This document shows positions 52,839-62,356 of a DNA stretch of 64,000 nucleotides, piece after piece; position 1 is the first letter of the stretch, and each line of letters starts with the position of its first letter. The stretch spans positions 4,401,501-4,465,500 of the forward strand of contig PHTZ01000001.1 in the NCBI GenBank assembly GCA_002813285.1, given 5' to 3'. Both the position numbers and the translations under genes were made by a program. The stretch is from Flavobacteriaceae bacterium MAR_2009_75 (lineage in GTDB: Bacteria; Bacteroidota; Bacteroidia; Flavobacteriales; Flavobacteriaceae). The notes below the pieces were generated by a model. The model had not been told where the DNA came from. It saw only the letters and a list, made by a program, of their open reading frames with translations, and ran no database searches.

Positions 52839-54530
52839 ATGTCCGACGATAAGAAAGTAATTTTCTCAATGTCCGGGGTGACCAAAACATATAAAAATGC
52901 CAATACCCCGGTATTAAAAAATATATATCTAAGCTTTTTCTATGGTGCCAAAATAGGTATTCTAGGGCTTAATGGTTCTGGTAAATCGACCCTTCTCAAA
53001 ATTATCGCCGGGGTAGATAAGAATTATCAGGGCGATGTTGTTTTTTCACCAGGTTACCGGGTAGGGTATCTAGAACAAGAACCAAAATTAGATGAAGATA
53101 AGACCGTTCTTGAAATTGTAAAAGAAGGTGTGGGCGAAACTGTCGCTATACTTGATGAGTACAATAAAATCAATGATATGTTCGGTCTGCCTGAAGTCTA
53201 TGAAGATGCCGACAAAATGCAGAAGCTGATGGATAAGCAGGCGCAGCTTCAAGACCAAATCGATGCTTCGAATGCTTGGGAGCTTGACACCAAGCTTGAG
53301 ATTGCGATGGATGCACTACGCACACCAGATGCAGATAAAAAGATCGGAGTGCTTTCTGGGGGAGAAAGAAGACGTGTAGCTCTATGCCGTCTACTATTGC
53401 AGGAGCCTGAAATCTTATTGCTCGATGAGCCTACCAACCACTTGGATGCGGAGTCGGTACATTGGTTAGAGCACCATTTGGCCCAATATAAGGGTACTGT
53501 AATCGCTGTAACTCACGACCGTTATTTTTTGGATAATGTTGCAGGATGGATATTAGAGCTAGACCGAGGAGAAGGTATACCGTGGAAAGGCAACTATTCC
53601 AGTTGGTTAGACCAGAAAGCCAAACGCTTGGCACAAGAAAGTAAGAGCGCTTCAAAAAGACAGAAAACTTTAGAGCGTGAGCTAGAATGGGTACGTCAAG
53701 GGCCAAAAGGGCGCCAGACGAAGCAAAAGGCTCGTTTAAAGAATTACGACAAGCTGATGAGTCAAGACCAAAAACAGCTTGACGAAAAGTTGGAAATTTA
53801 TATACCGAACGGCCCACGTCTTGGTACCAATGTTCTAGAAGCCACGGGTGTTAGCAAGGCGTATGGCGAGAAGTTGCTTTATGAAGATTTGAATTTTAAA
53901 CTTCCGCAGGCAGGTATAGTTGGGGTAATTGGCCCGAACGGAGCCGGTAAAACAACAATTTTCAGAATGGTTATGGGCGAAGAACAGCCCGATAAAGGTA
54001 AGTTTGAAGTGGGTGAAACTGCTAAAATCGCCTACGTTGACCAGAGTCATTCAAATATAGATCCTGAAAAAACCATTTGGCAGAATTTCAGTGATGAACA
54101 AGAGCTTGTTATGATGGGCGGGCGACAAGTAAATTCAAGAGCCTATTTAAGTAGATTTAATTTTTCAGGAAGCGAACAGAACAAGAAGGTGAATATGCTC
54201 TCTGGGGGTGAACGCAATAGGCTTCATTTGGCAATGACCCTCAAAGAAGAAGGTAATGTATTACTTTTAGATGAGCCAACTAATGACTTGGACGTTAATA
54301 CGTTGAGGGCTTTAGAAGAGGGTCTTGAGAATTTTGCCGGTTGTGCGGTTGTCATTTCTCACGACAGATGGTTTTTAGATCGAATCTGTACTCATATTTT
54401 GGCATTCGAAGGAGATTCACAGGTTTATTTCTTTGAAGGTTCTTTTTCCGATTATGAAGAGAACAAAAAGAAGCGACTTGGTGCCGATATCATGCCGAAA
54501 AGAATTAAATACAAAAAACTTATTCGCTAA
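52839..54530 (+). CDS. ettA: Energy-dependent translational throttle protein EttA
   Basis: A 563-residue ABC-F protein with two ATPase cassettes. Walker A is GLNGSGKST in the first and GPNGAGKTT in the second; signatures are LSGGERRR and LSGGERNR; Walker B segments end LLDEPTNHLD and LLDEPTNDLD. An arm and linker rich in Lys/Arg (about 250-315) lie between. The opening KVIFSMSGVTKTYKN and the PtIM-type linker place it in the EttA group, which binds the ribosomal E site and gates the first elongation steps according to the ATP/ADP ratio. A strong bidirectional terminator follows. Confidence 0.95.
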   Translation: MSDDKKVIFSMSGVTKTYKNANTPVLKNIYLSFFYGAKIGILGLNGSGKSTLLKIIAGVDKNYQGDVVFSPGYRVGYLEQEPKLDEDKTVLEIVKEGVGETVAILDEYNKINDMFGLPEVYEDADKMQKLMDKQAQLQDQIDASNAWELDTKLEIAMDALRTPDADKKIGVLSGGERRRVALCRLLLQEPEILLLDEPTNHLDAESVHWLEHHLAQYKGTVIAVTHDRYFLDNVAGWILELDRGEGIPWKGNYSSWLDQKAKRLAQESKSASKRQKTLERELEWVRQGPKGRQTKQKARLKNYDKLMSQDQKQLDEKLEIYIPNGPRLGTNVLEATGVSKAYGEKLLYEDLNFKLPQAGIVGVIGPNGAGKTTIFRMVMGEEQPDKGKFEVGETAKIAYVDQSHSNIDPEKTIWQNFSDEQELVMMGGRQVNSRAYLSRFNFSGSEQNKKVNMLSGGERNRLHLAMTLKEEGNVLLLDEPTNDLDVNTLRALEEGLENFAGCAVVISHDRWFLDRICTHILAFEGDSQVYFFEGSFSDYEENKKKRLGADIMPKRIKYKKLIR

Positions 54531-54549
54531 GATTAGCTTACAATTAAAC

Positions 54550-54592
54550 AAAAAGCGGTGCTGTAAACCTATAGTTTCAGCACCGCTTTTTG
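54550..54592. terminator. Bidirectional terminator shared by ettA and the MBL gene
   Basis: AAAAAGCGGTGCTG pairs with CAGCACCGCTTTTT, followed by T on each strand. It fills the gap between two convergent genes. Confidence 0.9.
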
Positions 54593-54593
54593 T

Positions 54594-55397
54594 TTAGTAG
54601 TCAACACTGGGGTACCAATCTAACTGAACTACTTCAATTTCTTTATTTCCCGCATTTACAATGGCTTTAAACTTGCTGACATCACTAACATCAGGCTTAC
54701 CTCGATAGTGATAGGGGTAGACTTGTTTTGGCTTAAATTCCAACACCCCATCGGCTGCACTTTCAGGGGTCATGGTATAGGGCAAATTCATACAAATAAA
54801 AGCCTTATCGATATTTTTAAGATTGCGCATTTCAGGTATGTCTTCGGTATCGCCAGAAATGTAAACCCTTTCATCACCAATATTTAATATATAACCGTTA
54901 CCTCTACCTTTTTCATGAAACTGTTTTGCTTCTTCGCGAAGGTTGTACATGGGTATGGCCTCTACCATAATTCCAAATCGTTCTTTTGAATCGCCATTGT
55001 TCAATACATCAATTTGTGGAGTAAATTTTTCAGGCATTTTATCTGCAGCAGCTTGTGGCATGATAATTTTTGCCTTTTCAGTGTCTAGAGATTCTAAGGT
55101 TTCTACGCTAAGATGGTCACCATGTATATCGGTTACCAATATAAGATCGGGTTTATTTTGGCCCTCAAAGGCTTCTAAACCTCCTACGGGGTCGATATAA
55201 ATGGTAGTGCCTCCCCATTCTAGTACCATAGTAGCATGCTCAATAGGTTTTATCATCAGTTCGGTGGTACTGCCAGGTATATGCTCTTCAACAGCAACCT
55301 CTTGAGAAGTAGTATCAGTAGATTTTTCTTTTTTAGTTTCCTTACAAGCGGAAAAAAAGGTTAAACAACTTAGCGTAAAAATTAATAATTGTCTCAT
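54594..55397 (-). CDS. MBL-fold metallohydrolase, lipoprotein
   Basis: A 267-residue lipoprotein (FSAC lipobox, Cys18) with a UlaG-like metallo-beta-lactamase fold. The main metal motif is TDIHGDHLS at 89-97, giving Asp90, His92, Asp94 and His95. The first position has Asp where the common HxHxDH has His. ISGDTE supplies the bridging ligand, and PYHYRG a late His. Proteins of this kind hydrolyse phosphoester or lactone bonds; the substrate is unknown and periplasmic. The GNAT gene upstream overlaps by 4 bp. Confidence 0.88.
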   Translation of the reverse strand: MRQLLIFTLSCLTFFSACKETKKEKSTDTTSQEVAVEEHIPGSTTELMIKPIEHATMVLEWGGTTIYIDPVGGLEAFEGQNKPDLILVTDIHGDHLSVETLESLDTEKAKIIMPQAAADKMPEKFTPQIDVLNNGDSKERFGIMVEAIPMYNLREEAKQFHEKGRGNGYILNIGDERVYISGDTEDIPEMRNLKNIDKAFICMNLPYTMTPESAADGVLEFKPKQVYPYHYRGKPDVSDVSKFKAIVNAGNKEIEVVQLDWYPSVDY

Positions 55398-55906
55398 AGT
55401 GTCTTTTTAATTATGGTGTTCGTTTCTAAAGAGTCGGTTTGTGCGTTCAAATCTAAAATCATTTTTATGTTACTTCTTTTATAAACCGTTTCCGGCTCCA
55501 TAGGTATTTCTATAAAACCATTTTTCCTATAGATATGTAGAGCATTATTTAATTTGGTGTTGGAGTAGAGTACAATATTCGACCACTGGTTCTCTTTAGC
55601 GAAATTGATTGCGAAAGTGAGCAGGGCCTGTCCGATTTTCTTTCCTCTAAAGTTAGGGGCTACGGCCATTTTTCCTAACTCATAAGAATCTTTGTCAAAA
55701 GGAATAAAGGCAAAACACCCGGCTATTTGCCCACCATATTTGGCCAAGAAAATATGGCCTCCTTGATTTATAATAGCCTCTTCACAGTTTTCAAGTACTT
55801 CGACATCTTTTGGTTCTACTTGAAAATAAGTATTTATCCACTCTAGGTTCAAATTCTTGAAAGAAGTAGCAAATGAAGATGTATATGGTACAATTTCCAG
55901 TGACAT
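55394..55906 (-). CDS. GNAT-family N-acetyltransferase
   Basis: A 170-residue acetyltransferase. The acetyl-CoA site is in LGKMAVAPNFRGKKIGQALL (about 88-107), and the late NNALHIYRKNGFIEIP motif matches small GNAT enzymes. The substrate cannot be inferred. It is translationally coupled (4-bp overlap) with the MBL-fold lipoprotein gene. Confidence 0.9.
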   Translation of the reverse strand: MSLEIVPYTSSFATSFKNLNLEWINTYFQVEPKDVEVLENCEEAIINQGGHIFLAKYGGQIAGCFAFIPFDKDSYELGKMAVAPNFRGKKIGQALLTFAINFAKENQWSNIVLYSNTKLNNALHIYRKNGFIEIPMEPETVYKRSNIKMILDLNAQTDSLETNTIIKKTL

Positions 55907-56052
55907 AGAAAATTTTAACTTGGTCTAGATTATCGAGTAAAAGTTTAATTATTGTAGTATCTTAACTTAAATTTTCTTGCAAACAAGATTATTTCTTGAC
56001 ACTAATTAAAAATACGTAATCCTTTTGATATCTTTTAGCTCATATTAAAGAT

Positions 56053-56871
56053 TTAGTCATCTTTATCATGTGGGAGATTCGTTGCTTTGAACTCAAAACT
56101 TTTAACCTGTAGAAAATTCCAAACTTCCATCATGTTTCCTGCTTCCTTCAATTCTGAAAAATCTTGTTGAGCCCTACAGAAGGTTAGAAATGCATCGATA
56201 CTTGATTCTGGTATATCGAAATCAGCTGACAAGATTTTCTTTGAAAATTTAGTAACAATTTCTCTTTCCATTTCCATATCGATATCGCGGTCGACCATAT
56301 CTTCAAATGTTTTGGTTCTACCAGAAACCCGATTTAATATTTTGTGTGTATTAATGACTATGCTCGTCACATAGTAGCGGATGTATTTTCCTCTATCAGC
56401 CTCTAAAAGCAATCGCTCACTTTGGGTCAATTTTTCGACATCTGCGTTAGGTAGCCCTAAAGTCGAAGAAGTAATGATAGGTTTATAACTTAACCGTTCA
56501 ATATCCGAATTTATATTTCCTGTAAGGTTATAGGGCATTACAGTCACCTCGTTTAAATTTATAATGTTTTCTGAGAGATATACAATAATCGACTTTTTTC
56601 GAAGTGTAGTATCGGTTATGACAATGGTCCTTTTGCTAAACTGAATTGCCCTAAACTGAAGCGAATCTCGTAATTTAGCCTTAATAGAAAACAATCCAAG
56701 AGAATCGGTAATCGTAGATTCTTTAGAATTAAGGTTTACGACCAATATATTGGAAACATCGTTCTGAAAACTTTTAGCCTGGCCATTTAACACAATCGGG
56801 CTTTCTTGGCTAAAGCCTATGGACAATGTGAACAAAAGCAATACGTATAAAAATCTTAAATAACTCAGCAA
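56053..56871 (-). CDS. Carboxypeptidase-regulatory-like domain protein, secreted
   Basis: A 272-residue protein with a signal peptide (to about residue 22, FSQ). A CarboxypepD_reg-like beta domain follows at about 27-112 (LNGQAKSFQNDVSNILVVNL and LSENIINLNEVTV, the usual end of such domains in TonB receptors). The remaining half is helical and unknown. The start must be TTG at 56871: an in-frame stop lies two codons upstream and no ATG precedes the signal peptide. It is a stand-alone gene, not part of a transporter. Confidence 0.8.
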   Translation of the reverse strand: MLSYLRFLYVLLLFTLSIGFSQESPIVLNGQAKSFQNDVSNILVVNLNSKESTITDSLGLFSIKAKLRDSLQFRAIQFSKRTIVITDTTLRKKSIIVYLSENIINLNEVTVMPYNLTGNINSDIERLSYKPIITSSTLGLPNADVEKLTQSERLLLEADRGKYIRYYVTSIVINTHKILNRVSGRTKTFEDMVDRDIDMEMEREIVTKFSKKILSADFDIPESSIDAFLTFCRAQQDFSELKEAGNMMEVWNFLQVKSFEFKATNLPHDKDD

Positions 56872-57060
56872 TATTTAGATTTTTTACTTTGAAATGAGCT
56901 GTTTTTCGAATATAGGACGATATTAACCTAAAGTTAGAATTTAGAATGCTCTTAATAAGGTTAATCTTTCATTTTTTTCCATTAAATAATCTAAAAATAA
57001 AATCTTAACGTATATAGAACGATACAAACAAACATCTTTAAAGAAATTAATTTAAACATT

Positions 57061-57948
57061 ATGACTGAAACAAAAAGTAATAACGGATTAAAGGTACTTG
57101 CTGGCCTTTTGGCTGTAGTACTGCTCGGTACCATTATTTATACGGTTAGTCTTTACCAAGAGAAAAAGAAGAATGAGGCCGTACTATCAGATGAGAAGCA
57201 GTTGGTAGTTGAAGATTTGAATAGTTTGAAGTCAGAATACGACAAAGCTATTTTAGAAAGCAACGCTACAAATGAAGAATTGGTTACCGCACGTGATAAT
57301 ATCGCTAAATACATCGATTCTGTGAAGAACATGAAAGCTGATATTACTTCTCTTTCTCGTTACAGACGACAAGTAGGTGTGTTGAAGAAAGAAAGAGAAC
57401 AATTGCTACAACAAGTTGATTCGCTTACTAAGAGCAACACTTTCATCGCTATGCAGCGTGATAGTACATACTCTGAATTAGAGAAGCAGACTGTTTTCAA
57501 CGATTCGTTGGTTGTACAGAACACCCAGTTGGCCGATGTTGTTGAGAAAGGTTCGGCCTTGAACTTATCTAAATTCAATGTTGATGCCGTTAGAGAGCGA
57601 AACAGCGGAAAGTTGGTATCTACTTCAAGAGCAAAGAGAACCGATAAATTCAAGATTTGCTTTACCGTAGCTGACAATGTTATTTCTGAAGCTGGTGACA
57701 GAGAATTTTTTATCGAGGTTCTTGATCCACAGGGTAATATTCTTGGCGAGAGTTACTCTAAGTCAAACGATTCTGGATCATCTATAACTTATAGTAAGGG
57801 AACCAGTTTTTACTACGAGAATAAATCTCTTGATGTTTGTGATTATATCAGCAAGCCAGCAGGTGATTTTCAAGAAGGTAATTATATGGTGAATGTTTAT
57901 GACGACAGATTAAAACTGTTAGGTACATCTAAGTTCGCATTAAAATAG
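57061..57948 (+). CDS. Membrane-anchored coiled-coil protein of unknown function
   Basis: A 295-residue protein. One membrane helix (about 10-30) anchors a long coiled coil (about 35-170, with regular charged heptads), followed by a beta-rich C-terminal domain (about 195-295, KFKICFTVADN... and YMVNVYDDRLKLLGTSKFALK). The C-terminal part probably lies in the periplasm. I recognise the general pattern from Bacteroidota but no function. The codon pattern and its own terminator suggest a well-expressed single gene. Confidence 0.8.
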   Translation: MTETKSNNGLKVLAGLLAVVLLGTIIYTVSLYQEKKKNEAVLSDEKQLVVEDLNSLKSEYDKAILESNATNEELVTARDNIAKYIDSVKNMKADITSLSRYRRQVGVLKKEREQLLQQVDSLTKSNTFIAMQRDSTYSELEKQTVFNDSLVVQNTQLADVVEKGSALNLSKFNVDAVRERNSGKLVSTSRAKRTDKFKICFTVADNVISEAGDREFFIEVLDPQGNILGESYSKSNDSGSSITYSKGTSFYYENKSLDVCDYISKPAGDFQEGNYMVNVYDDRLKLLGTSKFALK

Positions 57949-57970
57949 CAAACACTATCCATTAAAATAG

Positions 57971-58000
57971 AAAGGGCAATCGTATGATCGCCCTTTTTTT
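57971..58000 (+). terminator. Terminator after the coiled-coil gene
   Basis: AAAGGGC pairs with GCCCTTT around an AATCGTATGATC loop (itself partly paired) and is followed by seven T. Confidence 0.85.
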
Positions 58001-58020
58001 ATTGCAAGAATTTTAAGATT

Positions 58021-59418
58021 CTACTTCATACTACCGACCATATCTTCGGGCTTGACCCACTCATCGTATTCTTCTGAAGTAACATAACCGAGGTTGATAG
58101 CTTCTTCTTTGAGGGTTGTACCATTTTTATGAGCAGTATTGGCTATTTCCGCAGCCTTATAATATCCGATTTTAGTATTAAGTGCTGTTACCAACATTAA
58201 AGAATTGTTGAGTAATTGTTTGATTACCTCATGGTTAGGCGCAATACCCGACGCGCAATTGACATCGAAACTTATGCAAGCATCGCCGATAAGTTCAGCA
58301 GATTGCAAAATATTCGCTGCCATCATCGGTTTGAATACGTTCAGTTCGTAATGGCCTTGAGTACCACCTACAGATATGGCTACATCGTTACCCATCACTT
58401 GGGCACATACCATTGTTAGGGCTTCACACTGGGTAGGGTTGACCTTGCCGGGCATAATAGAACTGCCTGGTTCATTCGCAGGAATAATAATTTCGCCAAT
58501 ACCTGATCGCGGCCCTGATGCCATCATTCGAATATCGTTCGCAATTTTATTCAGTGAAACTGCCAATTGCTTTAAGGCTCCATGACTTTCGACGATTGCA
58601 TCGTGAGCCGCCAAAGCTTCAAATTTGTTTTCTGCAGTTATGAAGGGAAGACCTGTAAATTCGGCAATATATTTAGCTACTAGAACATCATACCCCTTAG
58701 GCGTATTTAGTCCGGTGCCTACCGCTGTGCCACCCAATGCTAATTCGCTTAAGTGTTCGAGTGTGTTTTTTAAAGCTTTGAGACCATGGTCTAATTGAGA
58801 AACATAACCAGAAAACTCTTGCCCAAGGGTTAGGGGAGTGGCATCCATCAAATGGGTTCTACCAATTTTAACCACATTAGCGAATTCTTCTGCTTTTTTT
58901 GAAAGCGTATTTCTTAATTGCTCAACGCCGGGAATAGTTGTTTCTACAATTTTTTTATAGGCCGCGATATGCATTCCTGTAGGAAAGGTGTCATTCGAAG
59001 ATTGCGATTTGTTCACATCGTCATTAGGTTGAATGGTCTTTTCACCTTCCCCGATTTTTTTACCCGCCAATTCATGAGCACGATTGGCCACCACCTCGTT
59101 TACGTTCATGTTGCTCTGAGTGCCTGATCCCGTTTGCCAAATCACCAAAGGAAATTGGTCATCGTGTTTGCCCTCAAGAATTTCATCACATACTTGAGCG
59201 ATTAAATCTCTTTTATCTTCAGATAACACATTGAGTTCGTGGTTGGTGTAAGCCGCCGCTTTCTTTAAATAAGCAAAACCATAGACCACATCTAAAGGCA
59301 TCGAGGCCGAAGCACCTATTTTAAAGTTGTTTCTAGAGCGTTCGGTCTGTGCGCCCCAATATTTGTCTGCAGGTACTTCAACCTGCCCCATAGTGTCTTT
59401 TTCTATTCTGAAACTCAT
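58021..59418 (-). CDS. fumC: Fumarate hydratase, class II
   Basis: A 465-residue fumarase C, the standard length. [56 protein letters not shown] and the signature [16 protein letters not shown] (catalytic Ser) are intact. It is oxygen-stable and iron-independent and converts fumarate to malate in the TCA cycle. A TACCTTTG element lies 34 bp upstream. The adjoining small membrane gene is divergent. Confidence 0.97.
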   Translation of the reverse strand: MSFRIEKDTMGQVEVPADKYWGAQTERSRNNFKIGASASMPLDVVYGFAYLKKAAAYTNHELNVLSEDKRDLIAQVCDEILEGKHDDQFPLVIWQTGSGTQSNMNVNEVVANRAHELAGKKIGEGEKTIQPNDDVNKSQSSNDTFPTGMHIAAYKKIVETTIPGVEQLRNTLSKKAEEFANVVKIGRTHLMDATPLTLGQEFSGYVSQLDHGLKALKNTLEHLSELALGGTAVGTGLNTPKGYDVLVAKYIAEFTGLPFITAENKFEALAAHDAIVESHGALKQLAVSLNKIANDIRMMASGPRSGIGEIIIPANEPGSSIMPGKVNPTQCEALTMVCAQVMGNDVAISVGGTQGHYELNVFKPMMAANILQSAELIGDACISFDVNCASGIAPNHEVIKQLLNNSLMLVTALNTKIGYYKAAEIANTAHKNGTTLKEEAINLGYVTSEEYDEWVKPEDMVGSMK

Positions 59419-59451
59419 GATGATTATATTTCGTTAATGAAACTGCAATAA

Positions 59452-59459
59452 CAAAGGTA
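59452..59459 (-). promoter_or_regulatory. -7 element for fumC
   Basis: Reads TACCTTTG on the minus strand, an exact match 33 bp before the fumC ATG. No TTG at the right distance. Confidence 0.5.
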
Positions 59460-59538
59460 GGGTTTAGAGTATTTATTTCCATTGGAGGACTATGAAAATT
59501 TAGTTTTTGGTAATGGTTGTATTTTTTTTGATTTCCAT

Positions 59539-59570
59539 TTGCAATTTTCATCTTTTCTCAAGTATCTTTG
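59539..59570 (+). promoter_or_regulatory. Full promoter of the 56-residue membrane protein
   Basis: TTG at 59539-59541 and TATCTTTG at 59563-59570, 21 bp apart, form an exact consensus promoter. The leader to ATG 59589 would be about 14 nt. Confidence 0.75.
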
Positions 59571-59588
59571 TAAAGCAAAATTTTTTAA

Positions 59589-59759
59589 ATGGAATTTGAT
59601 CAGTACCTCGGATTTTTAGCCTTTTTGACCATCTTGACCATCGGTTTTTGGTTGATGATTTTTTTATTGACCTTCGTTGTGCCTTATTGGTTGGGAGGAA
59701 ATATTATTGAACTGCTTAAAGAACGCAGGGAAAAGAAAAAAGCAAAACGTAACGCATAG
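59589..59759 (+). CDS. 56-residue membrane protein
   Basis: A short ATG frame of 56 codons encodes an acidic start (MEFDQYLGF), one long or two short hydrophobic helices (about 7-39) and a very basic tail (KERREKKKAKRNA). The full consensus promoter 19 bp upstream and the strong terminator 22 bp downstream frame it exactly as an independent transcription unit, which is the main argument that it is a real gene. Topology by the positive-inside rule puts the tail in the cytoplasm. No family is recognised. Confidence 0.75.
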   Translation: MEFDQYLGFLAFLTILTIGFWLMIFLLTFVVPYWLGGNIIELLKERREKKKAKRNA

Positions 59760-59781
59760 TTCAATTGCATTGAAATTATAC

Positions 59782-59816
59782 AAAAAAAGGAACGTCAGAA
59801 GACGTTCCTTTTTTTT
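59782..59816. terminator. Bidirectional terminator
   Basis: AAAAAAAGGAACGTC pairs with GACGTTCCTTTTTTT around AGAA. It serves the small membrane protein and, on the other strand, the TonB receptor gene. Confidence 0.9.
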
Positions 59817-59846
59817 GCTCTATTCTCTAGTCACTTGTTAATCTTT

Positions 59847-62354
59847 CTATCCATCCATATCCTCATCACCACCGCCATCATCATTACCATTGCCTCGCCC
59901 ACCTCTATTACGTTCTTTCGGCTGGTTGAATCTATACACGAACGAAAGCCTGAAAGAGCGTTGTCTCCATTGAAATTCACTGCGTGAAGTAAAAAATTCC
60001 GTTTCTGTGTACGAACGGCGTTTATAAGAGTTTAATAGGTCATTAACGTTCAACGAAATGGTGCCATTATCTTTCATGATATCTTTACTAAAGGCCATGT
60101 TGATTCCAAAAAGTCCTTCACTTTCAGTTTGAGAGTTTTGACTAGGGCCTCTATAAAAGGCGTTGGTTTGCCATTCTATTTTCTTGGGCAAAGAAACCTT
60201 TGAACTAAATCTTGCAAACCAACTTGTATTGTCAGCTCCGTAATCTACCCCGTCATAAAAACCTTCTTTTTCAAATTTGAAAATATTGAAACTACTGTTC
60301 AATCGTAACCATTTTGTTGGGTTGTACAAAACGCCTGCCTCTGCTCCATATCTGTTCTCGGTCGAAAGGTTGATTGGTAAAGTACGGATGATATCGATTC
60401 CGTCAGTTGTCGTTTGACCTGTCTCTTGTTGTACTCTCTCAAAGCTATCGGTTTCCCTTTGGTAATAAATAGATGAAGTCAATGTCAATTTCTTCCATCG
60501 TTTTAAATAGCCCAAATCAAATGTGTTCGAAAAAGCGGGGTTCAAATCAGGATTTCCTTGAAATATATTCGTTCTACTGGATCGTGAAGGAAACGGATTG
60601 ATGAAAAAACCCCTTGGGCGATTGATTCTTCTGTTGTAGCCCAATGAAACGCTCTCCATTCCTTCCTCATCTAACTCATATATGAAATTCAGCGTAGGGA
60701 AGAGACCCAAATAATTCTTATCAAAATTGACATCAACCTCTACACCTAAGTCTTCTTCTAATTGACTGGTATCAAAATCAGAATCTAATTGTCCTTTCAG
60801 CTGTGTATTTTCCAAACGAAGCCCTAAGAGAAAAGAGAAACTGCCAAACTTATTGCCGTACTGTGTGTAAAGTGCATGCACATTCTCGTCATAAGTGAAT
60901 TTATTCGTCAAATTCTCATTGGTAACAAATACACCTGTGCCTTGATTTAGGGTGTCAAGTTGATAATCGGTAATACTTTCTTCCAATGTACTCCGGTAGC
61001 CCACCTCAAACTGCGAATCTCCTAAAGGAAGCACATAATCGGCCTGAATCAAATATTCGTTTTCTACCTCATTCTCAAAAATACGCTCCAATGCTATAAG
61101 CTGATCGCTAGGTAATGTCTGCTGTTCTTCGATATCGGTGTTTTTGATCTCGTCTGAATTCGAATATTGAAAATCGGCCGTAAGTTTTTGACCGTCATCA
61201 TCAATATTATTAACGTAATTCAATGAGACCTGATAGCTATCATCATCTTCATCTTCCAACTCTTCGCGAAAGGTATTACTGCTCAATTGATTGGAAATAT
61301 AGCGTTCGTTTGTATTTTCAGTTACATCTTCATCTTTAGATTTTCTATAGAAAATACTGGCGGTTATAGAAGATTTATCGTTTAAGAAATACTCCGCTCC
61401 TAAATTGGTGTTGAAAGATTTATCTCTTCTATTATAAATTCGGTCTTCGAATACGCGGTCAAATGTTCCGGAGGTGTAGGTGTTATCAAAAAAAGCGTTT
61501 CCTGGGGCATCTCTATACCTAAAACCTGTAGTATTAAAGATATTGAACTTATCGGTTCGCAGGTTCACATTTGCCGTGATACCACTACTGGTTGGGTAAC
61601 CGATGTAGGTGTTCACAGAGCCATTAAAGCCTAAGGTTTTTTCTTTTTTTAGAATAATATTTAAAATACCAGCTGTTCCCTCGGCATCATAGCGCGCACT
61701 TGGGCTGGTAATAACTTCTACTTTTTCGATGGCATCGGCAGGTAATTGTTGTAACGCATCGGTAGAACCAAAACCGGCCATGGCTGAGGGCTTGCCATTG
61801 ATGAGAATTCTTACGTTTTCGTTTCCTCTTAAACTAATGGCGCCTTCAACATCTACATTAACGGAAGGCACATTGTTTAAAGCGTCGCTAATAGTTGCAC
61901 CGCTCGTGGTAATATCTTTACCTATGTTATAAATTCTTTTATCTAAACGAACTTCGACGGTAGTCTGCTCGCCAACTACTTCGACACCTTCAAGTTCTGC
62001 TGCTGAAATTTCTAATGAAATTGTGCCCAAATCTATGGATTCATTGAAAGTATTTTGAGATATTTTGTAAGTTTTATAGCCGATATATTCGATTGAGGCA
62101 TTGTATCGACCCCTTGGTGCTTCAACCGAGAATTTACCGTCGATATCGGTGATGCCCCCACTTACTTTGGCGGGGTCATTTATACTTTGCAGTACTAGGG
62201 TGGCATATTCTAAGGGGTCGCCTGTATCTTTGTCTAATACTGTTCCTGTTAGTGTTACTGGGCCACCTGCTTCTCCTTGGGGGCGTCCTTCTGGTCTTTG
62301 TGAGTGAATATTCGTTGCTATTGTTAGAAGGGCGATTAGGAACAGTTTTTTCAT
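59847..62354 (-). CDS. TonB-dependent receptor, outer-membrane beta-barrel type
   Basis: An 835-residue protein: signal peptide (1-19), Gly/Pro/Glu-rich linker, CarboxypepD-like domain (about 33-118), plug (about 125-235, containing ALNNVPSVNVDVEGAISLRGNENVRILINGKP), and an OMP_b-brl_3-type barrel to the end. Unlike SusC, no SusD partner or STN domain is present. The last 20 residues are Gly/Asn/Asp/Glu-rich (GNGNDDGGGDEDMDG) and extend past the aromatic barrel end (FVYRF). It follows the Gly/Tyr-repeat gene by 2 bp, so they are one operon. The ligand is unknown. Confidence 0.93.
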   Translation of the reverse strand: MKKLFLIALLTIATNIHSQRPEGRPQGEAGGPVTLTGTVLDKDTGDPLEYATLVLQSINDPAKVSGGITDIDGKFSVEAPRGRYNASIEYIGYKTYKISQNTFNESIDLGTISLEISAAELEGVEVVGEQTTVEVRLDKRIYNIGKDITTSGATISDALNNVPSVNVDVEGAISLRGNENVRILINGKPSAMAGFGSTDALQQLPADAIEKVEVITSPSARYDAEGTAGILNIILKKEKTLGFNGSVNTYIGYPTSSGITANVNLRTDKFNIFNTTGFRYRDAPGNAFFDNTYTSGTFDRVFEDRIYNRRDKSFNTNLGAEYFLNDKSSITASIFYRKSKDEDVTENTNERYISNQLSSNTFREELEDEDDDSYQVSLNYVNNIDDDGQKLTADFQYSNSDEIKNTDIEEQQTLPSDQLIALERIFENEVENEYLIQADYVLPLGDSQFEVGYRSTLEESITDYQLDTLNQGTGVFVTNENLTNKFTYDENVHALYTQYGNKFGSFSFLLGLRLENTQLKGQLDSDFDTSQLEEDLGVEVDVNFDKNYLGLFPTLNFIYELDEEGMESVSLGYNRRINRPRGFFINPFPSRSSRTNIFQGNPDLNPAFSNTFDLGYLKRWKKLTLTSSIYYQRETDSFERVQQETGQTTTDGIDIIRTLPINLSTENRYGAEAGVLYNPTKWLRLNSSFNIFKFEKEGFYDGVDYGADNTSWFARFSSKVSLPKKIEWQTNAFYRGPSQNSQTESEGLFGINMAFSKDIMKDNGTISLNVNDLLNSYKRRSYTETEFFTSRSEFQWRQRSFRLSFVYRFNQPKERNRGGRGNGNDDGGGDEDMDG

Positions 62355-62356
62355 TT

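Noticed and set aside
56923-56964. TTAACCT ... AGGTTAA pair in the 56.9-kb gap as a second copy of the 62.9-kb palindrome
   Set aside because: The arms are 28 bp apart, and 7-bp words of this composition are expected several times by chance in 64 kb.
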